From: Sphingomonas yantingensis
GTDB lineage: Bacteria > Pseudomonadota > Alphaproteobacteria > Sphingomonadales > Sphingomonadaceae
Reading direction: 5' to 3'
Assembly (NCBI RefSeq): GCF_014199325.1
Contig: NZ_JACIJJ010000004.1
Location: forward strand, 62,001 to 126,000
Length of the DNA: 64,000 bases
Part shown: positions 53,452 to 61,703 of the stretch, piece by piece
Position numbering within the stretch: position 1 is the first letter of the stretch
Layout of the letters: every line of letters starts with the position of its first letter
Translations under genes and position numbers: made by a program
Notes under the pieces: model-generated
What the model was told of the DNA's origin: nothing
Databases searched by the model: none
The model's input: the letters and a program-made list of their open reading frames with translations, nothing else

Positions 53452-54392
53452 CGGACCGTCCGTCCGCCCAGGCTGAGACGGATGTATTCGCCGATATCGG
53501 CCAGGCCCAGCGCCACCAGCACCGCTTCCGCCTTCAAACGGGTGGCAATCGGCGCGTCGCCAGCCAGCAGCACCTTCTTGCCGCGTCGACCGGTCTCCAG
53601 GCTGTTCTTGGCCAGTGCCCGGATCAGGCGCATGCGTCCGTGCGTTCGGTCCCAGTGGCCACCAGTCAGCCGCCGCCGCTTTTCGAGCAAGGCTGCGAAG
53701 GTCGCACGGGTCGGATGCCGTACGATCATGCCCGGCTCGTACAACATAGTTCGCCCCGACGACCGTATCTTCATGCCCATGTGATGGTCGCCGCCCGATT
53801 TGACCGTTTCGTCGAAGCCGCCCGCCTCGACGATCGCCGCCCGGGGGCTGAGCCAGTTGGCGGTGGCGCAGCTCCCCAGTGCTGCCTGATGCTGGGGAAA
53901 GGCGACCATTGCCTCATAGCATTCGGCCCAGCGCCGCGCTTCACCGCCGCTTTCGTTGAACAGGACGATCCGACCCGCGACCACGCCCAGATTGGCTTCT
54001 CCGGTCGTCCGCCTCATGGCGGTCGACAGCCACTGCGCATCGGGAATGCAGTCGGAATCGGTGAACGCCAGATATTCGCTGCTGGTTTGGGCGATGCCCA
54101 GATTACGCGCCGCATAGGAGCCAGGCTTGGTCTGTTGCAGCACGCGGACGCCGGTCGCCTGGGCGCGGGCCATGGTATCATCGGTCGACCCGTTGTCGAC
54201 GACGACGATCTCGAACCGGTCGGCGGGAAAGTCCTGCGCCTGTAGCGCGGCGATGCAGCGTTCGAGCTGTTCGGGGTTGTTCCAGACGGGCACGATGACC
54301 GTGACCAACTTGTGTTCGGGCTGCAACGGTCGGGTATCCCCTGGATGATCGATGCGCCGGCCATAGCAAACCCTGTCGGGATTGGCGATCAT
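53448..54392 (-). CDS. Family 2 glycosyltransferase (paralogue B)
   Basis: 314 residues from the ATG at 54392. The frame is open to 54458 with a plausible RBS, but that stretch contains the terminator of the protease gene, so the shorter start is preferred. GT-A marks: LVTVIVPVWNNPEQLERC, IVVVDNGSTDDT, PGSYAARNLGI, LAFTDSDCIP and VKSGGDHHMGMK, IVRHPTRATF. Paralogue of the GT2 at 45269. It is followed by the polymerase with a GTGA overlap, and lies 75 bases downstream of the metalloprotease. Confidence 0.85.
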   Translation of the reverse strand: MIANPDRVCYGRRIDHPGDTRPLQPEHKLVTVIVPVWNNPEQLERCIAALQAQDFPADRFEIVVVDNGSTDDTMARAQATGVRVLQQTKPGSYAARNLGIAQTSSEYLAFTDSDCIPDAQWLSTAMRRTTGEANLGVVAGRIVLFNESGGEARRWAECYEAMVAFPQHQAALGSCATANWLSPRAAIVEAGGFDETVKSGGDHHMGMKIRSSGRTMLYEPGMIVRHPTRATFAALLEKRRRLTGGHWDRTHGRMRLIRALAKNSLETGRRGKKVLLAGDAPIATRLKAEAVLVALGLADIGEYIRLSLGGRTVR

Positions 54393-54414
54393 CGCGGTTG
54401 ACGATGCGTGGCAC

Positions 54415-54443
54415 GAAAAGGGGCGGCCATGACTGGCCGCCCC
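54415..54443 (-). terminator. Terminator of the metalloprotease gene
   Basis: Perfect 9-bp GC stem (54420-54428 with 54435-54443), six-base loop, followed on the minus strand by TTTTCG. It begins 23 bases after the protease stop. Confidence 0.85.
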
Positions 54444-54466
54444 GATCCGATGTGTCATCGATATCC

Positions 54467-56428
54467 TTAGATATCGACGCTGCCCAGTCCGACCGATGAG
54501 CGGATCGCGCTGTACACGTAGTAGCGCATGCCGTTCTCTTCGATCATGCCGTCATATTCGAGCGCGTTGGTGCCGGTGATCGCGACCGTGCCGCCGCTGC
54601 CCGACAGGTCGAGGGTGCCGTCGTCGAACCGGATAATGCCGTCGCCATTGTCGTCGGCCAACGCCGTGGTGGTGACGATCAGGTCGCGGGCGGAGAAGGT
54701 CACGCGATCGGTGCCAAGGCCGGCGACCGGGTTGGAGGTGTCGAAGAAGAAAATGTCCGACACGTTCCGGCTGCTGCTGCCGATCAGGACATCGTCACCG
54801 AAATCGCTGACATGGACGACCTGTCCCTTCTTGGCGGTCGGGGCTACACGGGTATCGGCGTAATAGAACAGCCCGTCGACTTCGCCCATCAGGCGCAGGC
54901 CGGCGCTACCGCTGGCCCCGGTCAGGCGGACCGCGTCACCGTCGCCGGTGTCGAGTCGCAGCGTCGCACCGCTCCAGGTGATGATGCCGTCGCCATTGCC
55001 GTCGCGCAGGCTCTTGTCCAACGCCAGCATGTCGCCGCGCGTCCAGTCGGTGACTTGATCGACGCCGGTCGTGCCGCCGTTGCGCAGTTCGAACGTGTCG
55101 CGACCGGTCCCGCCGGTCAGGCGGTTGCCGACTTGATTGCCGATCAACCGATCATTGCCACCGCCACCAATCGCGTTCTCGATCACCGTGCCATAGGCGA
55201 TGGCGATGTTGTCCTTGTAAAGGCCCGTGGTCAGGCCAAGTTCGGCGGCGAGGTTGGTGTAGGCGTCATAGGTCGCTTGGCTGCGCGGAGCGAGGCCGAG
55301 CGCGGCACGGCTGGCGTTGACTGCTTCCAACGATGCGAACGCCTCGATTCCGCCACCTGACGAGAAGGCACCACCATTCAGGTCGATGACCGACGGCGTG
55401 TTCCAGCCCGAAAAGTCGAGCGTGTCGTTGCCGCCGGCGTCATAGACTGCGACGATCGGCGCCGTGTTCTTGGCAAAGTCGAATTCGGCACGGTTGGCGG
55501 TCGAATTGAAGCCGTACACGGTATCGCCGGTGCGGGTGGTCGGGTCCGCGCCGTAGATTCGCTGGATTGCCGCAATATCATGGACCAGCGGCGTCGCGGC
55601 ATAGCCGAAGCGAAGATTCGCCCAGTCGATATGCTGCGCGCCGGTCTCATAAGCGTCGAAATAGCTCATGATCGAATATTGCTGGGTATCCTGCGCGTAG
55701 AACGCATCGTTTGCGTAGGTGATGGGATCGGGCACGCCGTCACCGTCATTGTCGTCCAGCGCGTTGTAATCGCCCGGATGGCTGAGGCCCAGCGCGTGGC
55801 CCAGCTCATGAACGACCGTGGTCTTTGCATAGAAGCTGTCATCGAGCGGAAAGAAGTTCGATCCGACGAAGCCGTCGATCCAAACGTCGCCGCCCAGCCG
55901 GCCGATTTCCTCGAAGCCGTCGGTCAGATACGCCGCATCGAGAACATCGCCGAACGGCAGATAGGCATAGGCCTGCGCACCGCCGGTATCGGTGTTGCCC
56001 ACGACGATATCGGCATTGAACGACTTGGTTTCCTGAAACGAGATGGCGACCAGATCGTCCCACAGCGCGATGCCCTCGCGCACCAGCGTCTGCTGGCCGG
56101 CGTTCAGGACCGAAAATGCCTCCTGGTCGAATGCCTCGGTGAACGCGATCGTCCCGGTCGCGTTGACGTAATAGCTGTTCGCCAGCTCCTGATAATTTGC
56201 CCAGAAGCCGAAGTTCAGGACCCCATCGGCCAGTTCGCCGTAGTTGTTCAGGTTCCAGCTGTAGCCGCTGCGGTTCAGGTTCGCCGCCGCCTGTCCGATG
56301 GTCAGGATGATCTTGCCGTTGGCGCTGCCGCCGGCGAACGGATCCAGCGAAAGGCTTTCGGGGGTTTCTCCGCCCACGCCCGGCCAGTCACGCTCTACAT
56401 GCGGCATGGTATCGCTGTGATCGCTCAT
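54467..56428 (-). CDS. Serralysin-like (M10B) secreted metalloprotease
   Basis: 653 residues without Sec signal. After a pro-region, the zinc site is TTVVHELGHALGLSHPGDY near residue 200 (HExxHxxGxxH) with the Met-turn YSIMSYF. A calcium-binding stretch follows (DALDDNDGDGVPDP-like, with DNDGDGVPD). The C-terminal part has RTX-like GGGGNDRLIG and GGTGRDTFEL, then two copies of the module shared with the 30176 protein (cores DGNGDGIITWSG near 474 and DDNGDGIIRFDDG near 590). Type I secretion is expected. The ATG at 56428 overlaps the stop of the 145-aa gene upstream (ATGA). No transporter nearby. Confidence 0.88.
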   Translation of the reverse strand: MSDHSDTMPHVERDWPGVGGETPESLSLDPFAGGSANGKIILTIGQAAANLNRSGYSWNLNNYGELADGVLNFGFWANYQELANSYYVNATGTIAFTEAFDQEAFSVLNAGQQTLVREGIALWDDLVAISFQETKSFNADIVVGNTDTGGAQAYAYLPFGDVLDAAYLTDGFEEIGRLGGDVWIDGFVGSNFFPLDDSFYAKTTVVHELGHALGLSHPGDYNALDDNDGDGVPDPITYANDAFYAQDTQQYSIMSYFDAYETGAQHIDWANLRFGYAATPLVHDIAAIQRIYGADPTTRTGDTVYGFNSTANRAEFDFAKNTAPIVAVYDAGGNDTLDFSGWNTPSVIDLNGGAFSSGGGIEAFASLEAVNASRAALGLAPRSQATYDAYTNLAAELGLTTGLYKDNIAIAYGTVIENAIGGGGNDRLIGNQVGNRLTGGTGRDTFELRNGGTTGVDQVTDWTRGDMLALDKSLRDGNGDGIITWSGATLRLDTGDGDAVRLTGASGSAGLRLMGEVDGLFYYADTRVAPTAKKGQVVHVSDFGDDVLIGSSSRNVSDIFFFDTSNPVAGLGTDRVTFSARDLIVTTTALADDNGDGIIRFDDGTLDLSGSGGTVAITGTNALEYDGMIEENGMRYYVYSAIRSSVGLGSVDI

Positions 56429-56862
56429 TTCAGTGTTTCCCCTTTTGGTAGTCGGATCATCCGCCCCGGCCCGCCTTTGCCCCGCCAGGGCAGGAACGCA
56501 TCGAGCGCGCGGTCGAAAAATTGCGCGGTGCTCTCGCCGGCCGCCGCCACGAAACGCCGCGGCAAAATGCCGCCCTGTGCGTCGTCCATCGGGATCGGGC
56601 GATCGGCGGCCAGCGTCAGCGATTGCGTACTGCCCGAGTCGCCGAACGTCGCGATGACGCGGAGTGTGGCAATGGTCGGGGTTTCGGCAATGGTCGTAAT
56701 ACGGATCGGTGCAGCGCGGCGGGCCTGTTCGGCCAATTGCGCGCACAACCTCTTTTTGTTGTCGTTGCAATGCAACACGATCGTGGCAACGCCGCGCCAG
56801 ATTGGAGCAGGTCGTGCGACCTGGATTGCGGTAATGGCGGCGTCGGTCAACGGCACAGGCAC
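56425..56862 (-). CDS. Unknown protein coupled to the metalloprotease (145 aa)
   Basis: 145 residues from a GTG at 56862 with GGGGAG ten bases upstream. Its stop overlaps the protease ATG (ATGA). It reads VPLTDAAITAIQVARPAP, TIVLHCNDNKKRLCAQLAEQ, RVIATFGDSGSTQSL and ends FFDRALDAFLPWRGKGG plus a basic tail. Two Cys, no signal peptide or membrane helix. Not recognised. Serralysin operons often carry an inhibitor, but those are periplasmic with a signal peptide, so a cytoplasmic chaperone- or inhibitor-like role is only a guess. Confidence 0.6.
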   Translation of the reverse strand: MPVPLTDAAITAIQVARPAPIWRGVATIVLHCNDNKKRLCAQLAEQARRAAPIRITTIAETPTIATLRVIATFGDSGSTQSLTLAADRPIPMDDAQGGILPRRFVAAAGESTAQFFDRALDAFLPWRGKGGPGRMIRLPKGETLK

Positions 56863-57489
56863 GGTAGTCCACTCCCCACGTGGTGGGCCAGCATATCAAT
56901 TAACAATCATTTACCAAGCACATAATCGAGCTTGGCCCGACGGCGGCGGACACCCGACATCGCGAACACGGGAGACGGTGCTTCGGTAATATCGAGTCGC
57001 CACGCCCCGAAGCACCTGGCGCCGTTGAAGTGGCCCTTGATGCATGTGCGGGCCTGTGGGCGGGTGCGCCATAGGAGCCGGCGACCTTGCCACTGCGATA
57101 GGGCGCGACGACCGCGTCGGCGCCGCCGTCGGTGATGGCAACGTTTGGAGCGGTGCTGTCATATGCTCCATGGGTGAGCGATGGAGTCGCCGGGCTGTCG
57201 AACCTGACCAGGCTGCCGATACGGCGCTGATAAAGGCCATGCCCGGCGATCAAGTTCGCTACCGCGGCGGATCGGCCGCTTCGTATCTGGCGGATCGTTT
57301 GGTCCCGACACGTCCGGCCTCGAACCCCGCGGCCCCACTCGAGGCCCGCCCGGCGCAAGGCATGTCGCCGGGACAACGATAGCCGGAGGTTTACGATGCT
57401 TAATAATAGCTGCAACGCCGCTAACTGTCTTATTTAAACCACCTCTAATCGCCGGCGCCTACAAGTTCCCTATTCTTTAGGAAATCAGC
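56863..57489. other. 627-base gap without a supportable gene
   Basis: Divergent intergenic region between the 145-aa gene and the PilZ gene. ORFs here have odd composition and no RBS or motif. It is AT-richer at both ends (around 56890-56930 and 57390-57480), where the two divergent promoters probably lie. Confidence 0.55.
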
Positions 57490-57972
57490 ATGCGCTCCAC
57501 TGCCGCTCAGGCCGCCCATACCTCGCATCGTAGGGCTCATGAAGACGATCGCGAGGTCGAGCGCAAGGTGCTGGGCCGGCGCGGCGTATTGCGGATCGGC
57601 GACGACCCCCAGCCGTACGATGTCATGATCCTCGATCTCACTCGCGATGGGTGCGGCATCCAGTGTCACGCGCCCGTCGAGTCGGGAACGCCTATCGAGG
57701 TCGGAATCGCCAATGTGGGGCGTATTTTGGGAACCGTGCTATGGCATGGGCCGGACAGCTTCGGGTGCATGTTCGATCATCCGTTGCCCGCCGGTTCAGT
57801 GACCGCCGCGTTCGGTCCGCGCAACGTATTGCCCTTCCCGCGGGTGTCGGACGCCACGGTCCGGCCCGATCCGGCCACCAAATTGGCAGTGCGTACCCGC
57901 TTGCTGCTGATTGCCGGGGCGACGAGTCTGTGCTGGAGCGCGATCGGAGCCGTGGTGCTCGCCCTCGCCTGA
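57490..57972 (+). CDS. PilZ-domain protein with C-terminal helix
   Basis: 160 residues. A PilZ-type domain spans about 20-105: an Arg-rich start (SHRRAHEDDREVERKVLGRR), MILDLTRDGCGIQC matching the (D/N)xSxxG position, and IGTVLWHGPDSFGCMFDHPL-like strands (VLWHGPDSFGCMF). A hydrophobic helix lies at about 138-158 (LLLIAGATSLCWSAIGAVVLAL). It probably binds cyclic-di-GMP at the membrane. The Arg motif and Ser position are not perfect, so binding needs testing. AGGA seven bases before the ATG. Lies directly upstream of the priming transferase. Confidence 0.78.
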   Translation: MRSTAAQAAHTSHRRAHEDDREVERKVLGRRGVLRIGDDPQPYDVMILDLTRDGCGIQCHAPVESGTPIEVGIANVGRILGTVLWHGPDSFGCMFDHPLPAGSVTAAFGPRNVLPFPRVSDATVRPDPATKLAVRTRLLLIAGATSLCWSAIGAVVLALA

Positions 57973-58509
57973 AAGATTGTCCGGGGATCGTATCAACCTG
58001 CGGGGCCAGGGATCAAAGCAGCCTGAGGCAGACCCTGCCGCCCCCCCCTGGCAGCACCCTGCGCGGGTCTCATCTGTTCGGAGTCCCGATTCGCGCCGAA
58101 CACCGTCGGCTTTATTTGATTGGCCGGGGGCGGGTGGCGAATCGATTGCGATCGCGCGAGATGCGAAGAAGCCGGCGACCGCGTCCGCGGCGCATCGCAC
58201 AGGTGGGTAACGGGCATCGGACGGCCATGGCAGGGCGGGAGAGGGGGCGGGTTCCGCCGACGGATCGCCGGTAACGACTGTCTGCCATGGTCATCGGATG
58301 ACATTCCTACAGCCGGCCGGGATGGGCCATCCGGAAGCGGGTGACGGTCTGGCTAGAAAATGGCACAATGTATCGACGGTGACATTCCGCCGGTGCGTTA
58401 ACGGGTGGGCACGCGGGGCATTGTCAGTTAATCGATGCTGCACTGCACGATCTTTGTTCTCCCTTAACGCGTGTGAGAATACGGTCAGACCAGGCCACAG
58501 TCGGGGTAG
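57973..58509. other. 537-base leader upstream of the priming transferase
   Basis: No gene is supported. A poly-C/GC-rich first part (around 58035-58050) is followed by an AT-richer 3' end with repeated TTAAC elements (58396-58400, 58426-58430, 58474-58478) just before the priming transferase, where its promoter and a regulated leader may lie. Confidence 0.5.
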
Positions 58510-59907
58510 ATGACCAATATGGGCTTGGACGCGTTCCATAGTCAGGACAGGCGACAACGGGGGGAACGGGGCGCGACCCTGTCCTCGATTCTCCGGTATC
58601 GTGCTTCTGGTGGCCTGATACTGATCGACGCTCTTTGTCTCGTTTTCGGCGTTTGGTTGGCAGGATATCTGCGCACGATCCTATTCGGGCCGACCCCATG
58701 GGCACTCGCCCTTATCGCATTGGTTCCGATCTTCTTCCTGACGGCATTCGGGGTTCGCGCCTATGACAGCGAATGTCTGCAGCGTCCCCGACATGCGGCA
58801 TGGCAAGGCGGGAAAGCGCTTTTGCTGGCGGTGTGTACCGTCATCCTGGTCGCGTTCGCATTTCAGGCAAGCGAGGATTTTCCACGTGCGCTGATGTTGT
58901 TCGGCACAGCGACGTCATTCCTGCTGATTACGGCGGCGCGTTATGTCTTCGTCTCGAACCTGCGGCAAATCATCGGTGGCAATCCGTTCAACGTTATGCT
59001 GCTGCATGACGGAGAGTCATCCGTGCCCGCCGGTAAGTTTTCGGCGATGGTGCCTATTCAGGGGCGATTCGACCCCGACGTGCACGACCCGATCATGTAC
59101 GATCGGCTGGCGCGGATCATCGCCAATGCCGACCGGGTTGTCATCGCCTGCGCGCCCGAAAAGCGCGTTGCTTGGGCCAATTCGCTCAAAAGCGCCAATG
59201 TACAGGCCGAGATTTTTGTCCCAGAGCTGGATCAGCTCGCGCCGCTGGGGGTGTCGGCCTATGCCGATACGCCGACGGTCATCGTCGCGGTGGGCCCGCT
59301 CGGCCTGTTCGACCGGTTCGTCAAGCGCCTGTTCGACTTGGCCGTATCGGGTGTGGCAGTGCTGGCGCTCAGCCCGCTGCTGGCGCTGATTGCGTTGCTG
59401 GTAAAGTTGGACAGCCCCGGCCCGATCCTATTCAAGCAGGTGCGAATCGGGTGCCGGAACGAAATGTTCCGCATCTGGAAGTTCCGCAGCATGTTCGTCG
59501 AAGGCAGCGACAGCGCCGGCCATCGCTCCGCCTCGCGCGAGGACGATCGCATCACTCGCGTCGGTCGCTTCATCCGCAAGACCAGCATGGATGAGCTGCC
59601 GCAGCTCTTCAACGTGCTGAGAGGCGATATGAGCATCGTCGGTCCGCGCCCGCACGCGCTGGGATCGCGCGCCGCCGAAAAGCTATTCTGGGAAATCGAC
59701 GGTCGTTACTGGCAGCGTCATTCGGTAAAGCCGGGCCTGACCGGCCTGGCTCAGGTGCGCGGCTATCGCGGCGCAACGCCGTTCGAAAATGATCTCCGCA
59801 ACCGGCTTCAGGCCGATCTCGAGTATCTCGAACACTGGTCGATCTGGCGCGATGTAAAGATCGTTCTCATGACGTTTCGGGTGTTGTCGCACGGCAACGC
59901 CTATTGA
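58510..59907 (+). CDS. Polyprenyl glycosylphosphotransferase (priming enzyme, GumD/GelB-like)
   Basis: 465-residue PHPT-family enzyme that starts the repeat unit by transferring Glc-1-P from UDP-Glc to undecaprenyl phosphate. Four N-terminal helices (about 35-150) and a nucleotide-fold middle region precede a fifth hydrophobic segment (about 275-298) and the catalytic domain: KLDSPGPILFKQVRIG, IWKFRSMFVEG, VGRFIRKTSMDELPQL and SIVGPRPHAL. Ends VLSHGNAY. RBS GGGG lies just before the ATG at 58510. Glucose as first sugar is inferred from the xanthan-like set of later transferases and galU. Confidence 0.92.
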   Translation: MTNMGLDAFHSQDRRQRGERGATLSSILRYRASGGLILIDALCLVFGVWLAGYLRTILFGPTPWALALIALVPIFFLTAFGVRAYDSECLQRPRHAAWQGGKALLLAVCTVILVAFAFQASEDFPRALMLFGTATSFLLITAARYVFVSNLRQIIGGNPFNVMLLHDGESSVPAGKFSAMVPIQGRFDPDVHDPIMYDRLARIIANADRVVIACAPEKRVAWANSLKSANVQAEIFVPELDQLAPLGVSAYADTPTVIVAVGPLGLFDRFVKRLFDLAVSGVAVLALSPLLALIALLVKLDSPGPILFKQVRIGCRNEMFRIWKFRSMFVEGSDSAGHRSASREDDRITRVGRFIRKTSMDELPQLFNVLRGDMSIVGPRPHALGSRAAEKLFWEIDGRYWQRHSVKPGLTGLAQVRGYRGATPFENDLRNRLQADLEYLEHWSIWRDVKIVLMTFRVLSHGNAY

Positions 59908-59940
59908 CCGGGTCGGGTTCGCCGAGTGGTCCCAAGGCCG

Positions 59941-60579
59941 TCAAACCTGCCATTCAACGTCGCGGACATATCGGGCCGGGACGCCCGCAACGAGGGCGCC
60001 GGGGGCGACATCGCGGGTCACCACTGATCGAGCCGCGACGACCGCGCCGTCGCCGATCGTCACCCCCTTCATGATCGTGACACCCGCCCCGATCCATACA
60101 TGATCGCCGATCCGCACCGGCCCCTCGCAACTGCGCGCGCCGGTCAACGAGTGATGATCGGTATCCATGATCGTCACGCAGCGCGCGATCGCCACGTCAT
60201 GACCGATGCTGATCGAGTCGAGACATTCAAGATGGAAATCGTCGGCGATATAGCCGCTGCCCAAGGTCAGCCGTCCGCGCGGCCCGATGCGGATGCTGCC
60301 GCCGCGATGCAGAACGAAATTGTCGTTCACCTGCAATCGGCCGCCGCGGCGCACGACGACCTCTGTCGCCTTGGCCAGCTGTCCGTCCCAGCGTTTGCCG
60401 ATCGACAGGCGACCCGGCCCGGTGATGGCACCGGACGCGGCGGCCAGATGCCCCCGCCGATAGATCAGAATCGACCGGCGGTGGCGAATGCGCGCCAGCA
60501 GCGTGGCGACCGGGGCCAGCATAGTTATGCGACGCAGGATGTTCACCGACGCGGCCGGCGTATCGGAACGATCGGTCAT
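59941..60579 (-). CDS. Hexapeptide-repeat (LbH) acyltransferase
   Basis: 212 residues with left-handed beta-helix repeats: GSIRIGPRGRLTLGSGYIAD, SISIGHDVAIARCVTIMDTDHH (catalytic His), VRIGDHVWIGAGVTIMKGVTIGDGAVVAARSVVT (IGDHVWIGAG), ending GVPARYVRD. This is the WcaF/NodL/VatD-like O-acetyltransferase group, using acetyl-CoA in the cytoplasm. The ATG at 60579 (MTDRSD) is chosen; 60597 is possible. Converges on the priming transferase. It could acetylate a sugar in the repeat unit. Confidence 0.85.
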   Translation of the reverse strand: MTDRSDTPAASVNILRRITMLAPVATLLARIRHRRSILIYRRGHLAAASGAITGPGRLSIGKRWDGQLAKATEVVVRRGGRLQVNDNFVLHRGGSIRIGPRGRLTLGSGYIADDFHLECLDSISIGHDVAIARCVTIMDTDHHSLTGARSCEGPVRIGDHVWIGAGVTIMKGVTIGDGAVVAARSVVTRDVAPGALVAGVPARYVRDVEWQV

Positions 60580-60707
60580 GCTATCACCGAACCTCATGAC
60601 GGCCACGCATGGCGGCGCGGCGGCGGACAGGTGGCGCATCGGCCACGGATCCCCACGGTGATACACCGGTCAGTATTAACATTCCCCGGCATTGAACCGG
60701 CCTCGCT

Positions 60708-61703
60708 CTATCTGCCGGGGATGTCCTGCATCCCGTAGAAGTCACGATACCAATCGGCGAAACGTGCCAGCCCTTCGTTCAGCATCACTTTCGGCTTGTA
60801 GCCGGTGAGTGCATGCAGCTTCGACACGTCGGCATAGGTGGCGGTGACGTCGCCGGGTTGCATCGGGCGCATAACCTTCACCGCCTCGCGGCCGATGGCC
60901 CGTTCCAGAGTCTCGATCATTTCCATCAGCCCGACCGGGCAGCTGTCACCGATGTTCAGCAGCCGGTTCTCGTGCGGCGGCGGCGGGTTGTCGAGCGCAC
61001 CGACAATGCCGTCGACGATATCGTCGATATAGGTGAAGTCGCGCGCCATGCGCCCTTCGCCATACACCTCGATCGGATCGCCGCGCAGGATCTTCTGGGT
61101 AAAGCCGAAATAGGCCATGTCCGGGCGACCCCACGGGCCATAGACCGTGAAGAAGCGCAGCCCCGTTTGCGGCAGCGCATAGAGGTGCGCATAGGACTGG
61201 CTCATCAGCTCGCACGACCGCTTGGTTGCGGCATAGAGCGAGACGGGGTGATCGACACGCTCCTCTTCGGTAAAGCCGTCGCTCCCCATCGGCTTGTCGC
61301 CGTACACCGAGCTGGACGAGGCGTAGACCAGATGCTCGAACCCCGGTGCCCGACGACATGCCTCCAGGATCGAGAGGTGCCCGGCGAGGTTGGATCGCTG
61401 ATAGGCAAAGGGATTGTCGATGCTGTATCGAACCCCCGCCTGTGCCGCGAGGTGGACGACACGGGCGATCCCGTGCCGCGCCACCAGCGCAGCGATTCGT
61501 TCCGAATCGGCGATGTCCATACGCTCGAAGATGAATTCGCGCCGTCCGTTGAACGTCGACAGCCGCGCATCCTTGAGCGCCGGATCGTAATAGTCGTTCA
61601 GGTTATCGACCCCGATCACCGTCTCGCCGCGTTCAATCAGACGGTGGGACACGGCATGGCCGATAAAGCCTGCCGCCCCCGTGACCAGGACCGGCGCCGG
61701 CAT
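60708..61703 (-). CDS. UDP-glucuronate 4-epimerase-like NAD-dependent epimerase
   Basis: Extended SDR of 331 residues: VLVTGAAGFIGHAVS (NAD), VVHLAAQAGVRYSIDNP, ASSSSVYGD, the YxxxK pair in SLYAATKRSCELM and FFTVYGPWGRPDMA. RYSIDNP and PWGRPDMA are characteristic of UDP-glucuronate 4-epimerases (LpsL/Cap1J group), which make UDP-GalA from UDP-GlcA. Its ATG overlaps the ugd stop by one base (TGATG), so the two run as a UDP-Glc to UDP-GlcA to UDP-GalA unit. Suggests that galacturonate enters this polymer or the LPS. Confidence 0.9.
   Translation of the reverse strand: MPAPVLVTGAAGFIGHAVSHRLIERGETVIGVDNLNDYYDPALKDARLSTFNGRREFIFERMDIADSERIAALVARHGIARVVHLAAQAGVRYSIDNPFAYQRSNLAGHLSILEACRRAPGFEHLVYASSSSVYGDKPMGSDGFTEEERVDHPVSLYAATKRSCELMSQSYAHLYALPQTGLRFFTVYGPWGRPDMAYFGFTQKILRGDPIEVYGEGRMARDFTYIDDIVDGIVGALDNPPPPHENRLLNIGDSCPVGLMEMIETLERAIGREAVKVMRPMQPGDVTATYADVSKLHALTGYKPKVMLNEGLARFADWYRDFYGMQDIPGR

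Noticed and set aside
56900..57415. 171-codon minus-strand ORF upstream of the protease operon
   Set aside because: No RBS, no recognisable domain and unusual composition; treated as intergenic.
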